Of a stretch of DNA of 64,000 nt, positions 37,214-46,899 are shown piece after piece. This DNA is from Phocaeicola salanitronis DSM 18170 (GTDB lineage: Bacteria; Bacteroidota; Bacteroidia; Bacteroidales; Bacteroidaceae), in contig NC_015164.1 in NCBI RefSeq assembly GCF_000190575.1, positions 2,294,001 to 2,358,000 on the forward strand, read 5' to 3'. Each line of letters opens with the position of its first letter. Within the stretch, counting starts at the first letter, position 1. The translations under genes and the position numbers were made by a program. The notes beneath the pieces were generated by a model, which was not told the DNA's origin, searched no databases, and saw nothing but the letters and a program-made list of their open reading frames with translations.

Positions 37214-38333
37214 GTTCTTTCTTATAGTTGACCGCCAGCTTATAAACCTCGTCCGCAATGATGTTTGCCGAGTCTTTAAAAGCCAGTCTGGCAATGTTTG
37301 TACTCAATTCGTTCAACGTGCCGGCTTGTTGCACCGTTTCAATGGCTGTATCCAGCAATCTTCCGCCTGCCTCCGCATCTTTTACATACAAAGCTGCGTT
37401 TTTGTTTACCAGCGCCAGCGCATTTTTCGTCTGATGGTCTTCTGCCACATTGGGCGAAGGCACCAGTATTACCGGTTTCGCCAAGAGGCAAAGTTCCGAA
37501 ATGGAACCGGCTCCGGCACGGCTGATGACCAAGTCGGCTGCACGATAAGCCGTCGCCATATCCGAAATGAAGTCGGACACATACAGCATCGGCATTTCTC
37601 CGGCACGGGCAACCGCCGCACGGGCTTCGTCGATGTATATCTTTCCGGTCTGCCAGATGAACTGCACACCCGATTGCTTTATCTTGTCCAGCCCCTGCAT
37701 CACACAATTGTTGAGCGTGCGGGCGCCCAAGCTTCCTCCCACCAGCAAGACCGTTTTCTTCTGCGGGTCGAGCCCGAACGAGCGGATGGCATCTTCACGG
37801 CTGATAGCCGGATTCAACAATCCTTGGCGCACCGGATTTCCCGTCAGGATGATTTTATCTTTGTCAAAGAAACGCTCCATGCCTTCGTATGCCACGCAAA
37901 TCTTACGCGCCTGCTTTGCCAAAAGCTTGTTGGTCACGCCCGCATACGAGTTCTGCTCCTGAATCAAGGTCGGGATGCCCATCGCGCCCGCCACTTTCAG
38001 CGTCGGCCCGCTGGCATATCCGCCCACGCCTACCGCCACATCGGGGCGGAACTCCTTGATGACCTTGCGTGCCTTGATTTGGCTCCGTATCAGTTTGAGG
38101 ATGACACCGACATTCTTCCACAGGTTTTTCCGGTCGAATCCCGCTACGGGCAACCCGATTATATCGTATCCGGCAGCAGGAACCCGTTGCATTTCCATCC
38201 TTCCTTCAGCCCCCACAAACAGGATTCTGGCATCCGGATGCTGCGCCTTGATGGCGTTCGCTATGGATACCGCCGGAAAGATATGTCCGCCGGTCCCTCC
38301 TCCGCTGATTATCACTTTTATACTCTCTTCCAT
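37203..38333 (-). CDS. murG: UDP-N-acetylglucosamine--lipid I transferase
   Basis: 376 residues. Converts lipid I to lipid II on the inner face of the membrane. The Gly-rich loop ISGGGTGGHIFPAVSIANA, a second Gly-rich loop (VGGYASGPTL) and the UDP-GlcNAc site ISRAGAGSISELCLLAKP are all present. It starts 576 bp after ftsW, across a giant palindrome, with its own -7 motif close upstream. Confidence 0.97.
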   Translation of the reverse strand: MEESIKVIISGGGTGGHIFPAVSIANAIKAQHPDARILFVGAEGRMEMQRVPAAGYDIIGLPVAGFDRKNLWKNVGVILKLIRSQIKARKVIKEFRPDVAVGVGGYASGPTLKVAGAMGIPTLIQEQNSYAGVTNKLLAKQARKICVAYEGMERFFDKDKIILTGNPVRQGLLNPAISREDAIRSFGLDPQKKTVLLVGGSLGARTLNNCVMQGLDKIKQSGVQFIWQTGKIYIDEARAAVARAGEMPMLYVSDFISDMATAYRAADLVISRAGAGSISELCLLAKPVILVPSPNVAEDHQTKNALALVNKNAALYVKDAEAGGRLLDTAIETVQQAGTLNELSTNIARLAFKDSANIIADEVYKLAVNYKKEHGR

Positions 38334-38353
38334 TCTTACTTCGTAATTTCTTG

Positions 38354-38361
38354 CAAAAATA
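38354..38361 (-). promoter_or_regulatory. Bacteroidota -7 element for murG
   Basis: Minus strand TATTTTTG matches TAnnTTTG, 21 bp upstream of the murG ATG. A start here would let murG-murC-ftsQAZ be expressed despite the palindrome before it. No -33 TTTG at the usual distance. Confidence 0.45.
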
Positions 38362-38463
38362 GGAATAAACTCGCAAAATCGTTAGCTGTTTTCCGAAAAT
38401 ATTTTACCCGATTCACAGAATATGTGATTTAAATACGCCAAGCGCAAAAAAAGTAAGGATTTC

Positions 38464-38747
38464 CGTTACAGCGTTACAATTACAATTAAATGAAAACTGT
38501 TTTTGAGGCACCAGCTCTTACAAATCTAACAGATCTAACACCTAACAATTGACAAAATTGGATTTTACTCCCAAACACCCCCAAAGGAGAGTGAAATTTA
38601 TAATTATATTATATAAATATATATATATTTATATAATATAATTATAGTCACTAAAGCATTCCTTTCTTTTCCCATTTTTCACTAACTGTTAGATGTTAGA
38701 TCTGTTAGATTTGTAAGAATTGTAATTGTAATTGTAACGCTGTAACG
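38464..38747. repeat. Giant nested inverted repeat with 48-bp AT palindrome
   Basis: Three concentric pairs share one axis. Outer: 38464-38488 with 38723-38747, 25 bp, perfect. Middle: 38517-38547 with 38687-38717, 31 bp, one mismatch (units of ctaacagat). Core: 38599-38646 is a perfect 48-bp palindrome of A and T only, flanked by agtga/tcact. Either strand, or an RNA through it, could form a hairpin of about 280 nt. No coding capacity. Confidence 0.95.
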
Positions 38748-38909
38748 CCTTTGTGTCCTAACATAGATTTGAATGCCTGCATCTTGCCATACGCCCCTAC
38801 ATGGGATTTTTGCGGAATCCAATGTAAATATATTATATGCACTTCCTTCCGGATATATATGCACAGCCCGATGCAGATACTTGCGTGCGCCGCCGCAAGT
38901 ATCCGAGTT

Positions 38910-40151
38910 TTATACCGTCTCCGGACTTTTCTCTTCCACCGCCTCTACGGGAACTGCCTCTTGCTGCATTTCCTGCCCGGCTTGCGCCTCGCGCTTTTTC
39001 AGCTCGTCTACATGCCGGCTGATGCTGAGCACGATGCCGATGTACGCACAGTTGATAAGGGTAGAAGTACCGCCCTTGCTGATAAGCGGAAGGGGCTGGC
39101 CCGTGACCGGCATGATGCCTACAGCCACCAGCATGTTGAACATGGCTTGCGTCACCAAGAGGAAGCCGATGCCCATGACGAGGAAGGCATAATAGGGCTT
39201 GTCACAATTGCGGGCGATGCGCCCGATGCGCATCAAGAGCCAAATGTAAAGGAAAGCGACAATGGCGCCTCCTACCAGCCCCAGTTCTTCGATGATGATG
39301 GCATAGATAAAATCGGAGAAAGCCTGCGAAAGGAAATCCCGTTGCACGCTGTTTCCGGGTCCCTTTCCCAGTATGCCGCTGGAAGCAATGGCTATGTTGG
39401 CATGAGCAACTTGGGCGTCACCGTCGATATCGAACTTCTCGGGAGGAACGATTGACGTATCGAAATGATTGTCGAGACGGCTTTGCCACGTGACCATACG
39501 GTGAATCCCCACTTTATCCCACACCTCGGCGGGCACATATTTTATCGTCGCTACGCCGATGATAAGCAAGCCTACCCCCACCAGCAACAACTTTCCCAGC
39601 TGCTTGAGAGGCACGCGCCCCACATACATCAACAGGAACACGCTAAGCGCCAAAAGCACCGCCGTAGAAAGGTTTTCGGTGAAAATAAGCGCACAGCTAA
39701 ACCCCGTGACAATCAAGATGTAACGGAAAGCTTTGGAACTGGCGCCCTTCTCTTCCTGCACAAGCGAGAGGATAAAAGCCACCGAAATAATGGTGGCCAT
39801 CTTAGCCAGTTCGGAGGGCTGGAACTGGAAGAACCCCAAATCAATCCAGCGCCGCGCCCCATTGGTAAGCGCACCGACGATGAACACGCTGCCCAGCAAC
39901 ACCCACGAGATGGGGAGCAACAAGATGAAAGTCTTGAACCACCGGCACGGGATGTTATGCACGATAATCACCACCACAGCTCCTACCGCCATGAGCACCA
40001 TGTGCATCATGATGGGGCGCCAATGGTCTCCGCTCTTATAAGTCAGCGTGCTGGACGCGCTGAACACTTCGATGATGGACACGAAGCAAAGCAAAAGGAA
40101 GATAATCCAGATGACTTTGTCGCCTTTGAACAAATTGCGCAATAAATCCAT
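38910..40151 (-). CDS. ftsW: Lipid II polymerase / division protein FtsW
   Basis: 413 residues of the SEDS family, about ten membrane helices. FQFPSELAK-like FFQFQPSELAKMATI and LPLISKGGTSTLI are the characteristic SEDS segments. The C-terminal cytosolic tail is charged (KKREAQAGQEMQQEAVPVE). Works with the transpeptidase FtsI encoded in the same cluster. 4 bp after murD. Confidence 0.96.
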   Translation of the reverse strand: MDLLRNLFKGDKVIWIIFLLLCFVSIIEVFSASSTLTYKSGDHWRPIMMHMVLMAVGAVVVIIVHNIPCRWFKTFILLLPISWVLLGSVFIVGALTNGARRWIDLGFFQFQPSELAKMATIISVAFILSLVQEEKGASSKAFRYILIVTGFSCALIFTENLSTAVLLALSVFLLMYVGRVPLKQLGKLLLVGVGLLIIGVATIKYVPAEVWDKVGIHRMVTWQSRLDNHFDTSIVPPEKFDIDGDAQVAHANIAIASSGILGKGPGNSVQRDFLSQAFSDFIYAIIIEELGLVGGAIVAFLYIWLLMRIGRIARNCDKPYYAFLVMGIGFLLVTQAMFNMLVAVGIMPVTGQPLPLISKGGTSTLINCAYIGIVLSISRHVDELKKREAQAGQEMQQEAVPVEAVEEKSPETV

Positions 40152-40155
40152 AGTC

Positions 40156-41490
40156 TTATAAGTTTCTCACACATTCTTTAAACTGGTCGCCCCGGTCTTC
40201 GTAACTCTTGAAGAGGTCGAAGCTGGCACAGCAGGGGCTTAACAATACCGTCTCGCCGTTCTTTGCCATACGGTAGGCGGCATCTACGGCATCCTTCATG
40301 CTCTGCACATCGGCTATGGGCAGGCCGAAGCCGTCGAAAAAGGCATGGAGCTTCTCGTTATGCAAGCCCAAGAAGATAAGCCCGGAACATTTTTCCCTCA
40401 CCAGACCGGCTATCTCGTTATAGTCGTTCCCTTTGTCTTTGCCGCCCAAAATGAGGACGGTCTTGGTCTTCATGCTCTTCAGGGCATACCAGCACGAGTT
40501 GACATTGGTAGCTTTCGAGTCGTTGATGTAATCCACCCCACGCACTCTTGCCACCTTTTCCAGCCGGTGCTCTACCCCCTTGAAATCGCTCAGCGCCTCG
40601 CGGATGCAACTTTTGCGTATACCCGCAATGTTTGCGGAAATGCCCGCCGCCATGGAGTTGAACAGGTTGTGTGTGCCGGTGAGCGCCAGCTCCTCCTGTT
40701 CCATATTAAACTCAATCGGTTTGGTGAAATACACCTTATCCTGCTCGGAGAAAGCGGCAAGCCCGTCCTCGCGCTTCTCGGCGAACGGATAATATTGCCC
40801 GTGGATGCCGTATTTATGCAGTTCTTCCCGGATAATGGGGTCGTCGTTCCAGAAGACAAAAGCATCGTTGTCGGTCTGGTTCTGGATGATGCGGAACTTG
40901 GCATCAATGTAATTCTGCATCTTGTAATCATAGCGGTCCAGGTGGTCGGGCGTGATATTCATCAACACCGCGATGTTGGCGTGGAACTTATACATGTTGT
41001 CCAGTTGGAAACTGCTCAGCTCGATGACATAATAATCATAATTGCACTCCGCCACCTGATAAGCGAGGCTTTGCCCGATGTTTCCCGCAAGTCCCACGTT
41101 CAGCCCCGCTTTCTTGAAGATGTGGTAGATAAGCGAGGTGGTCGTGGTCTTTCCGTTGCTTCCGGTGATGCAAATCATCTTCGCATTGGTATATCTGCCC
41201 GCGAATTCAATCTCAGAAATAATGGGCGTCCCTTGTTCCCTGAGCTTCAGAATCATCGGCGCGTTATTGGGGATGCCCGGGCTTTTAATCACTTCGTCGG
41301 CATTCAGGATGAGCGATTCGGTGTGTTGCCCTTCTTCCCAGGGTATGCCTCTTTCGTCAAGCATAGCCTTGTATTTGTCTTTGATAGACGACATGTCAGA
41401 AACAAAGGTATCGAAACCTTGTTTCTTTGCCAGTACGGCGGCACCCGTGCCGCTCTCGCCGGCTCCTAAAATAACAATTCTCTTTGCCAT
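40156..41490 (-). CDS. murD: UDP-N-acetylmuramoyl-L-alanine--D-glutamate ligase
   Basis: 444 residues. Adds D-Glu to UDP-MurNAc-L-Ala. ILGAGESGTGAAVLAKKQG is the N-terminal UDP-binding domain, ITGSNGKTTTTSLIYHIF the ATP P-loop, and DSKATNVNSCWYAL the family segment of the C-terminal domain. A repeat-filled 103-bp gap separates it from mraY. Confidence 0.97.
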   Translation of the reverse strand: MAKRIVILGAGESGTGAAVLAKKQGFDTFVSDMSSIKDKYKAMLDERGIPWEEGQHTESLILNADEVIKSPGIPNNAPMILKLREQGTPIISEIEFAGRYTNAKMICITGSNGKTTTTSLIYHIFKKAGLNVGLAGNIGQSLAYQVAECNYDYYVIELSSFQLDNMYKFHANIAVLMNITPDHLDRYDYKMQNYIDAKFRIIQNQTDNDAFVFWNDDPIIREELHKYGIHGQYYPFAEKREDGLAAFSEQDKVYFTKPIEFNMEQEELALTGTHNLFNSMAAGISANIAGIRKSCIREALSDFKGVEHRLEKVARVRGVDYINDSKATNVNSCWYALKSMKTKTVLILGGKDKGNDYNEIAGLVREKCSGLIFLGLHNEKLHAFFDGFGLPIADVQSMKDAVDAAYRMAKNGETVLLSPCCASFDLFKSYEDRGDQFKECVRNL

Positions 41491-41500
41491 TATTATTAGA

Positions 41501-41593
41501 ATGTATCAATGTGCTAATGTGCTAATGTGCTAATTATTCATTGGCACATTTCCACATTATTTATTGGCACATTATTTATTAGCACATTATTTA
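41501..41593. repeat. AATGTGCT tandem/inverted repeat spacer
   Basis: The mraY-murD gap has aatgtgct repeated three times (about 41508-41534), then the inverse word in the units ggcacatt and agcacatt with attatttatt spacers (41540-41593). It could fold into an imperfect hairpin in the mraY-murD mRNA. No promoter or ORF was seen. Confidence 0.8.
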
Positions 41594-42862
41594 TTATCGT
41601 ATTTTCAATGTTATAATCGTAATAGCCGCCAGCACAATGGTCACAATCCAAAACCGCACCGTGATTTTCGATTCATGGAATACGCTTTGAGGGCTTGTTA
41701 TCAAGTACTTGCAGGAAGGGTCTAATTGCGCCATCGTAGTCCGGAAATGGTCATGGATGGGCGTACGCTTGAAGATGCGTTGCTTCACCCCTTTCTTCTT
41801 TCCCTTCCGGAAGTAACGGACCTGCAAGATAACCGACAAATTCTCTACAAGGAACACACCGCACAAAATCGGGATGAGCAGTTCCTTATGGATAATGATA
41901 GCGAATACGGCAATGATTCCCCCGATAGTCAGGCTTCCGGTATCGCCCATGAAGACCTGCGCCGGGAATGCATTGTACCAAAGGAAACCTATCAACGCAC
42001 CGATAAGGGCGCAAATGAAGATTACCAGCTCTTCACTTCCGGGGATGTACATAATGTTCAGATAACCGGCATACTCAATGTGGCTGGACACGTATGCCAG
42101 TATGCCCAACGTGACCCCGATGATGGCGGAATTTCCTGCCGCCATCCCGTCCATGCCGTCGTTCAGATTGGCTCCGTTGGATACGGCGGTCACCACAAAT
42201 ATGGTGATGATGACAAACACAATCCAACCCGCGCTTTGCGCATGTTCGCCCATGAAACCTACGAGGTCGGCATAATCGAGGTTATTGTTCTTGAAAAACG
42301 GGATGGTGGTCTTGGTGGATTTCTCGTCCTGGCTCTTATGCACCACATCTACGACATGCCCGTCTTTTTGAATCTCTACGTTCTCGCGGATAACTACCTG
42401 CGGGCTCAGGTAAAGCGTCAAGCCGACTATCAGCCCCAGCCCGACTTGTCCGATAATCTTGAACTTGCCGTGAAGCCCTTCCTTGTCCTTGCGGAACACC
42501 TTGATATAATCGTCCAAAAATCCCAACGTACCCAGCCAGACCGTGGTAATCAGCATCAGTATCATGTAGATGTTGTGCAGCTTGCCCAACAAAAGGCAAG
42601 GGACCAATACCGCTACAATGATGATGATGCCCCCCATGGTAGGGACTCCCGTCTTGCTTACGTTAAAAGGGTCGATGGAAGCGTCCCGCTGGGTCTCGGT
42701 GATTTGCTTCCGCTTCAGCAGATTGATGAAATATTCTCCGAAGATAGCCGATATGAGCAACGACAGAATCACCGCCATCAACGCCCGGAACGATACATAG
42801 CCGAACATGCGCGCTCCGGGGAAGTCGAATTGTTCTAAATAATGAAATAAATAATATAGCAT
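41594..42862 (-). CDS. mraY: Phospho-MurNAc-pentapeptide transferase
   Basis: 422 residues, about 60 more than E. coli MraY. Makes lipid I. Catalytic acids are visible in GFLDDYIKV (Asp117, Asp118) and NLNDGMDGMAAG (about 233-242); the N-terminal PTMGGIIII is also typical. The extra length is mostly a hydrophilic insert at about 154-212 (VIRENVEIQKDGHVVDVV...) between two membrane helices. Confidence 0.96.
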   Translation of the reverse strand: MLYYLFHYLEQFDFPGARMFGYVSFRALMAVILSLLISAIFGEYFINLLKRKQITETQRDASIDPFNVSKTGVPTMGGIIIIVAVLVPCLLLGKLHNIYMILMLITTVWLGTLGFLDDYIKVFRKDKEGLHGKFKIIGQVGLGLIVGLTLYLSPQVVIRENVEIQKDGHVVDVVHKSQDEKSTKTTIPFFKNNNLDYADLVGFMGEHAQSAGWIVFVIITIFVVTAVSNGANLNDGMDGMAAGNSAIIGVTLGILAYVSSHIEYAGYLNIMYIPGSEELVIFICALIGALIGFLWYNAFPAQVFMGDTGSLTIGGIIAVFAIIIHKELLIPILCGVFLVENLSVILQVRYFRKGKKKGVKQRIFKRTPIHDHFRTTMAQLDPSCKYLITSPQSVFHESKITVRFWIVTIVLAAITIITLKIR

Positions 42863-42874
42863 AGCTTCTTCGAA

Positions 42875-44329
42875 TTATTCGTCCGCAAAAATCCCGTTTA
42901 CAATCTCTTTATCATCGAAGTGGTGTTTCACTCCTTTGATTTCCTGATAATTCTCGTGCCCCTTTCCGGCTATCAGGACAACATCTTGCGGTTGGGCAAG
43001 CATACAAGCGGTACGTATGGCTTCTTTCCGGTCTACGATAGACAATACCTTTTTCATATCGTCCTTATCCAGTCCGGCAAGCATGTCGTTGATGATGTCT
43101 TGCGGGTCTTCAAAACGGGGATTATCGGAAGTGATGATTACCTTATCACTCTGCTTGACAGCTTCTTGCGCCATGAGCGGGCGTTTTCCCTTGTCGCGGT
43201 TTCCGCCTGCCCCCACTACGGTAATGACTCTGCCCTGCCCGCGCAACACTTCGTGAATGGCATTCAGGACATTCACCAACGCATCCGGCGTATGGGCATA
43301 GTCAACGATAGCGGTATACCCTCTGCGCGAGCGGAGCGCATCAAACCGTCCGGCAACAGGGCACAACGTACTGAGTGCGATTAACACCTCTTCCGACGGT
43401 TTTCCCAGCAAGCAAGCCGCGCCATAGACAGCAAGCAAGTTGGATGCATTGAAGCGTCCGATGAACCGTACATTCACTTCCCGGTTGTTAATATCAAGCA
43501 GCATCCCGTCGAACCCGTCTTCCAACACCTTCCCCTTAAAGTCGCAAAGCGTCCGCAAGGAGTAAGCCGCAATGCGGGCTTTGGTATTCTGCACCATGAC
43601 TTTCCCGTTCTTGTCATCCAGATTGGTCAGGGCAAAAGCACTTTTGGGCAGGTTATCGAAAAACGCCTTTTTGGCTTTCAGGTAGTTCTCGAACGTCTTA
43701 TGATAGTCCAAATGGTCACGTGTGATGTTGGTGAAAATGCCTCCGGCAAACCGCAGCCCCGCGATGCGGCGTTGCGCAATGGCATGCGAGCTGACCTCCA
43801 TGAAAGCATATTTGCATCCTTCGTCCGCCATGCGCCCCAACAAGCGGTTAAGCGTAATCGGGTCGGGCGTGGTATGGTCGGCAGGAATCGCCTCGTCATC
43901 AATATAATTGCATACAGTAGACAACAGACCTACTTTATAGCCGAACTGGCGGAACATCTTATATAATAAGGTGGCGATAGTTGTTTTCCCATTGGTTCCC
44001 GTAACCCCGATTAAATCCAGTTTCGAAGTCGGGTCGCCATAGAATGCTGTTGCCAGTTTCCCCACCGCCCCTTCTGTATCTGCAAGGCGGATATATGTCA
44101 CCTCCGGACGGATTTCTTCAGGGAGCTGTTCGCACACAATGCCACATGCTCCGTTCTCGATTGCTTTCTGTATATAGGCGTGTCCGTCGGTCTGCGTGCC
44201 TTTAATCGCCACGAATAAATGTCCGGGGCCGACCAGCCGGGAATCGATTTGAATACCTGTAATGTCCCGGTCTGCACTCCCGATAAGTTCGTTCACCGTA
44301 ACGGCTTTGATAATTTCTTCTAACTTCAT
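42875..44329 (-). CDS. murE: UDP-MurNAc-tripeptide synthetase (meso-DAP type)
   Basis: 484 residues. [19 protein letters not shown] is the ATP loop near residue 110. SDNPRFEDP near residue 400 carries the DNPR motif that recognises meso-diaminopimelate, so the peptidoglycan should be DAP-type, as expected in Bacteroidota. 14 bp after ftsI. Confidence 0.97.
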   Translation of the reverse strand: MKLEEIIKAVTVNELIGSADRDITGIQIDSRLVGPGHLFVAIKGTQTDGHAYIQKAIENGACGIVCEQLPEEIRPEVTYIRLADTEGAVGKLATAFYGDPTSKLDLIGVTGTNGKTTIATLLYKMFRQFGYKVGLLSTVCNYIDDEAIPADHTTPDPITLNRLLGRMADEGCKYAFMEVSSHAIAQRRIAGLRFAGGIFTNITRDHLDYHKTFENYLKAKKAFFDNLPKSAFALTNLDDKNGKVMVQNTKARIAAYSLRTLCDFKGKVLEDGFDGMLLDINNREVNVRFIGRFNASNLLAVYGAACLLGKPSEEVLIALSTLCPVAGRFDALRSRRGYTAIVDYAHTPDALVNVLNAIHEVLRGQGRVITVVGAGGNRDKGKRPLMAQEAVKQSDKVIITSDNPRFEDPQDIINDMLAGLDKDDMKKVLSIVDRKEAIRTACMLAQPQDVVLIAGKGHENYQEIKGVKHHFDDKEIVNGIFADE

Positions 44330-44343
44330 GTTGCGTTACCTTT

Positions 44344-46494
44344 CTAATTTTTTAATGCAAGGGTAATGGTCTGTCCTTTCCGAAGGATTGTGCCCGCCGG
44401 GATGCTCTGCTTGCTCACTTTGCCCATTCCCGACAAATGCACTTTCAGCCCATTGCTTTCCAATAGGAACAAAGCGTCTTTGGCTCCCATTCCCACTACA
44501 TTGGGTACTAATTTATTGTTCTGTTTAGTTGTTTTCAAATTGGCATATTGGGGCGTGCTTGTCGCTTCCCCCCAAACCGGTTCGTTGGATGCGGGAACCG
44601 TTCCGCTATTTCCCGGAATATTCAAAGCCCGCAAGACGTATGCCGCCTCTCCGATGTCTCCGTCCTTTACTTTCGGGACAAATACAGCGGTAGAATCTTT
44701 GGCTTGTGCCAAATTGCGGTAAAGGTGTTTGGCATAAATCCGTTCCGCGATACGGCTGAACACACTTCCTGCCTGCAAGCCTCCCGATGCCGGGCCGTGA
44801 GGAATCAGGATAGAGATGATGCAGCTGTATTTAGGCGCCTCAGACGGGAAATATCCGCAGAAACTGACCTGATAGCTTACGCCTCCTGCCCTGTACCCTG
44901 CCGTTCCTTGCGAGATTTGGGCTGTACCCGTCTTGCCGGATACTTGGAACTGGGTGCTTCCCGCAGGTTTTGCCAAACCTTGCGACACGACCTTCCGCAA
45001 GATGGTGCGTATCATGGTCAATGTCGTATCCGAACAGATTTTCGGGTTGATGACTTCTGTCGGGAATTCTTGCAGGATTTCCCCGTCTTTCGCAATGGCT
45101 TTCACAAACTTGGGTTTTACCATAACCCCGTCGTTCGCTATGGCATTGTAGAAGTTCAAGATGTAGATAGGCGGAAACATGGTTTCGTACCCGATGCTCA
45201 TCCAAGGCAGGCTGGTCCGGCTCCAGGGCATGGCTCCTTTGATGCTATCACGCTCCTTCGGTCCCCATACCCGCGGGCTTGCTTCGCCCACAAAACCTAA
45301 ATGCAACGGAGTATCAATGCTCATCCGCTTCAATCCGTCTACAAACTTTTGCGGGTTGTTCTTATAGAATTTGTCAATAATGGTAGATACGCCGACATTG
45401 GACGACACCTCCAAGATACGGGTCACGTCAATCGCCCCATATCCGCCCCGGTGCCAGTTCCAGTCCTTCATCCAGCTTCCGTACATCTTCACCATCCCGT
45501 TTCCGGTATCTACCACATAATCGGGGGTGATGTACTTGTCTTCCAAAGCCACCATAATCGAAGCGGTCTTGAACGTCGAGCCGGGCTCCATCAAATTGCT
45601 TACGGCATTGTTCCGCATTTCGTAATAATGCCCGTCATTGCCTCGCGTCATGTTGACATTGGCTTTTACCTCGCCCGTCTTTACATCCATCACGATAGCT
45701 ACCCCCGATAAAGCTTCCAGGTTGGTGAGCTGGTCTACCAAGGCTTTTTCGGCGATGTCCTGCATATCCACATCAATGGTGGTAATGATGTCACATCCGT
45801 CTACGGGCGGCTGGTCCACGATGTTCAGGTATTTATTCATCACCTTCTGGCGGTGCGTAATGCCGTCCTTCCCTCTCAGGATAGAGTCGTAGGTCAGCTC
45901 CAGACCGTTTTTAGCTCCTTGCGCCATATCGGGGAACATATCTCCCAAGGTACGCATCGCCAACGAGCCGAACGGTTTCTTCCGCTGGTTGAACTTCTCT
46001 TCATGCAATCCGCCTTGGTTCGGGCTCAGGCAAAGCACGGGAAGCTGCTTGACCTGCTTGTACTCGATATACGAAATCCGTTTGGGATAAAGCAAATAAT
46101 GGCGGCTCTTCTGGCGCCTTCCGCGCAAGATATGCTTGCGGAACTCTTGCGCGCTTTTGTCGGGGAATATTTCGTGCAAGCCTTCGGCGATTTCCGTTAA
46201 GTGGTTCATGAGGAGCGTATCGCTTTTCTGGTATCCTCCGGCACGGAAATCCATGTAAATCTTATATTCGGGCAGACTGCTTGCCATCAGTTTCCCGTCG
46301 GAAGATATGATGTTTCCCCGCGTAGGCGGAACGGTAACGTTTTCCTTCACAAAACGGTCAGCTACGTCTTTCCAATATTGCCGCTCGGCAAACATGATAA
46401 AGCCCGCCTTGACGATGATGAGCACCGCCAAGATAAGCATAATCACGACAATGAACGTATAGCGCAATGAAATATTCTTTATACCCGGTATCAT
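44344..46494 (-). CDS. ftsI: Division transpeptidase FtsI (PBP3) with C-terminal PASTA domain
   Basis: 716 residues. One membrane helix (about 12-33), a dimerisation/pedestal domain (about 50-220) and a transpeptidase domain with Ser306-x-x-Lys309 (EPGSTFKTA), SSN at 364-366 and KTGTA at 521-525. Residues about 655-716 (LVPNVVGMGAKDALFLLES) form one PASTA domain, more familiar from Gram-positive SpoVD/PBP2x but usual in Bacteroidota. Crosslinks septal peptidoglycan made by FtsW. Confidence 0.96.
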   Translation of the reverse strand: MIPGIKNISLRYTFIVVIMLILAVLIIVKAGFIMFAERQYWKDVADRFVKENVTVPPTRGNIISSDGKLMASSLPEYKIYMDFRAGGYQKSDTLLMNHLTEIAEGLHEIFPDKSAQEFRKHILRGRRQKSRHYLLYPKRISYIEYKQVKQLPVLCLSPNQGGLHEEKFNQRKKPFGSLAMRTLGDMFPDMAQGAKNGLELTYDSILRGKDGITHRQKVMNKYLNIVDQPPVDGCDIITTIDVDMQDIAEKALVDQLTNLEALSGVAIVMDVKTGEVKANVNMTRGNDGHYYEMRNNAVSNLMEPGSTFKTASIMVALEDKYITPDYVVDTGNGMVKMYGSWMKDWNWHRGGYGAIDVTRILEVSSNVGVSTIIDKFYKNNPQKFVDGLKRMSIDTPLHLGFVGEASPRVWGPKERDSIKGAMPWSRTSLPWMSIGYETMFPPIYILNFYNAIANDGVMVKPKFVKAIAKDGEILQEFPTEVINPKICSDTTLTMIRTILRKVVSQGLAKPAGSTQFQVSGKTGTAQISQGTAGYRAGGVSYQVSFCGYFPSEAPKYSCIISILIPHGPASGGLQAGSVFSRIAERIYAKHLYRNLAQAKDSTAVFVPKVKDGDIGEAAYVLRALNIPGNSGTVPASNEPVWGEATSTPQYANLKTTKQNNKLVPNVVGMGAKDALFLLESNGLKVHLSGMGKVSKQSIPAGTILRKGQTITLALKN

Positions 46495-46501
46495 AGCCTT
46501 T

Positions 46502-46855
46502 TCATTTATCTGTTTCGATTACATACGGAGGGGTCGTAGCGGTCTGCAATCCCGTATTTTCGGTCGCCAGGTATTCTTCGATACGCGACTGGCGGCTCTT
46601 CTCCGTCAGTTCCGAAGAAATTGTGAGCGCATCGTACTTGATGTCAATCAGTTCTTTCTTCAACCGGTCTATTTCAATCAGCTCCTGCTGGCTGGAATAA
46701 CGGTTATCTATGTACAGGATCGTGAGGAAGACAATCAGCACCAATAGGGCGGCTTGCCTTCTCAGGAAATTGTGCGCCAGGATATCACCTCCCATGATGC
46801 TTTTGAAAGTAATATGGGATTGCCTGGCTTGTCCGTTCTGTTCTTTCTCGTTCAT
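46502..46855 (-). CDS. ftsL: FtsL-like division protein
   Basis: 117 residues. A cytosolic start of about 33 residues, one membrane helix (about 34-50, AALLVLIVFLTILYIDN), then a short periplasmic coiled coil (QELIEIDRLKKELIDIKYDAL). Size, topology and position between rsmH and ftsI match FtsL, though sequence identity across this family is low. 7 bp before ftsI. Confidence 0.85.
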   Translation of the reverse strand: MNEKEQNGQARQSHITFKSIMGGDILAHNFLRRQAALLVLIVFLTILYIDNRYSSQQELIEIDRLKKELIDIKYDALTISSELTEKSRQSRIEEYLATENTGLQTATTPPYVIETDK

Positions 46856-46899
46856 ATATCCTACAGGTTATAAGCACACGGACATCCGCGCGCCATGAT

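Larger units (their letters stand above)
38334..38909. other. ftsW-murG spacer
   Basis: 576 bp with no credible ORF inside an otherwise tight cluster. From the murG side it contains a -7 motif (38354-38361), the nested inverted repeat 38464-38747, degenerate copies of the cctacatgg/atatatgca words (about 38793-38870), and a 9-bp hairpin atacttgcg/cgcaagtat (38877-38902) just after the ftsW stop. Confidence 0.7.

Noticed and set aside
36125..37231. Long plus-strand frames antisense to murC, and similar ones at 40345-41469 (murD), 41726-42838 (mraY) and minus 4341-5387 (GH2)
   Set aside because: They run fully antisense to strongly conserved genes, have low-complexity or Arg/His-rich translations, and result from codon bias on the real strand.
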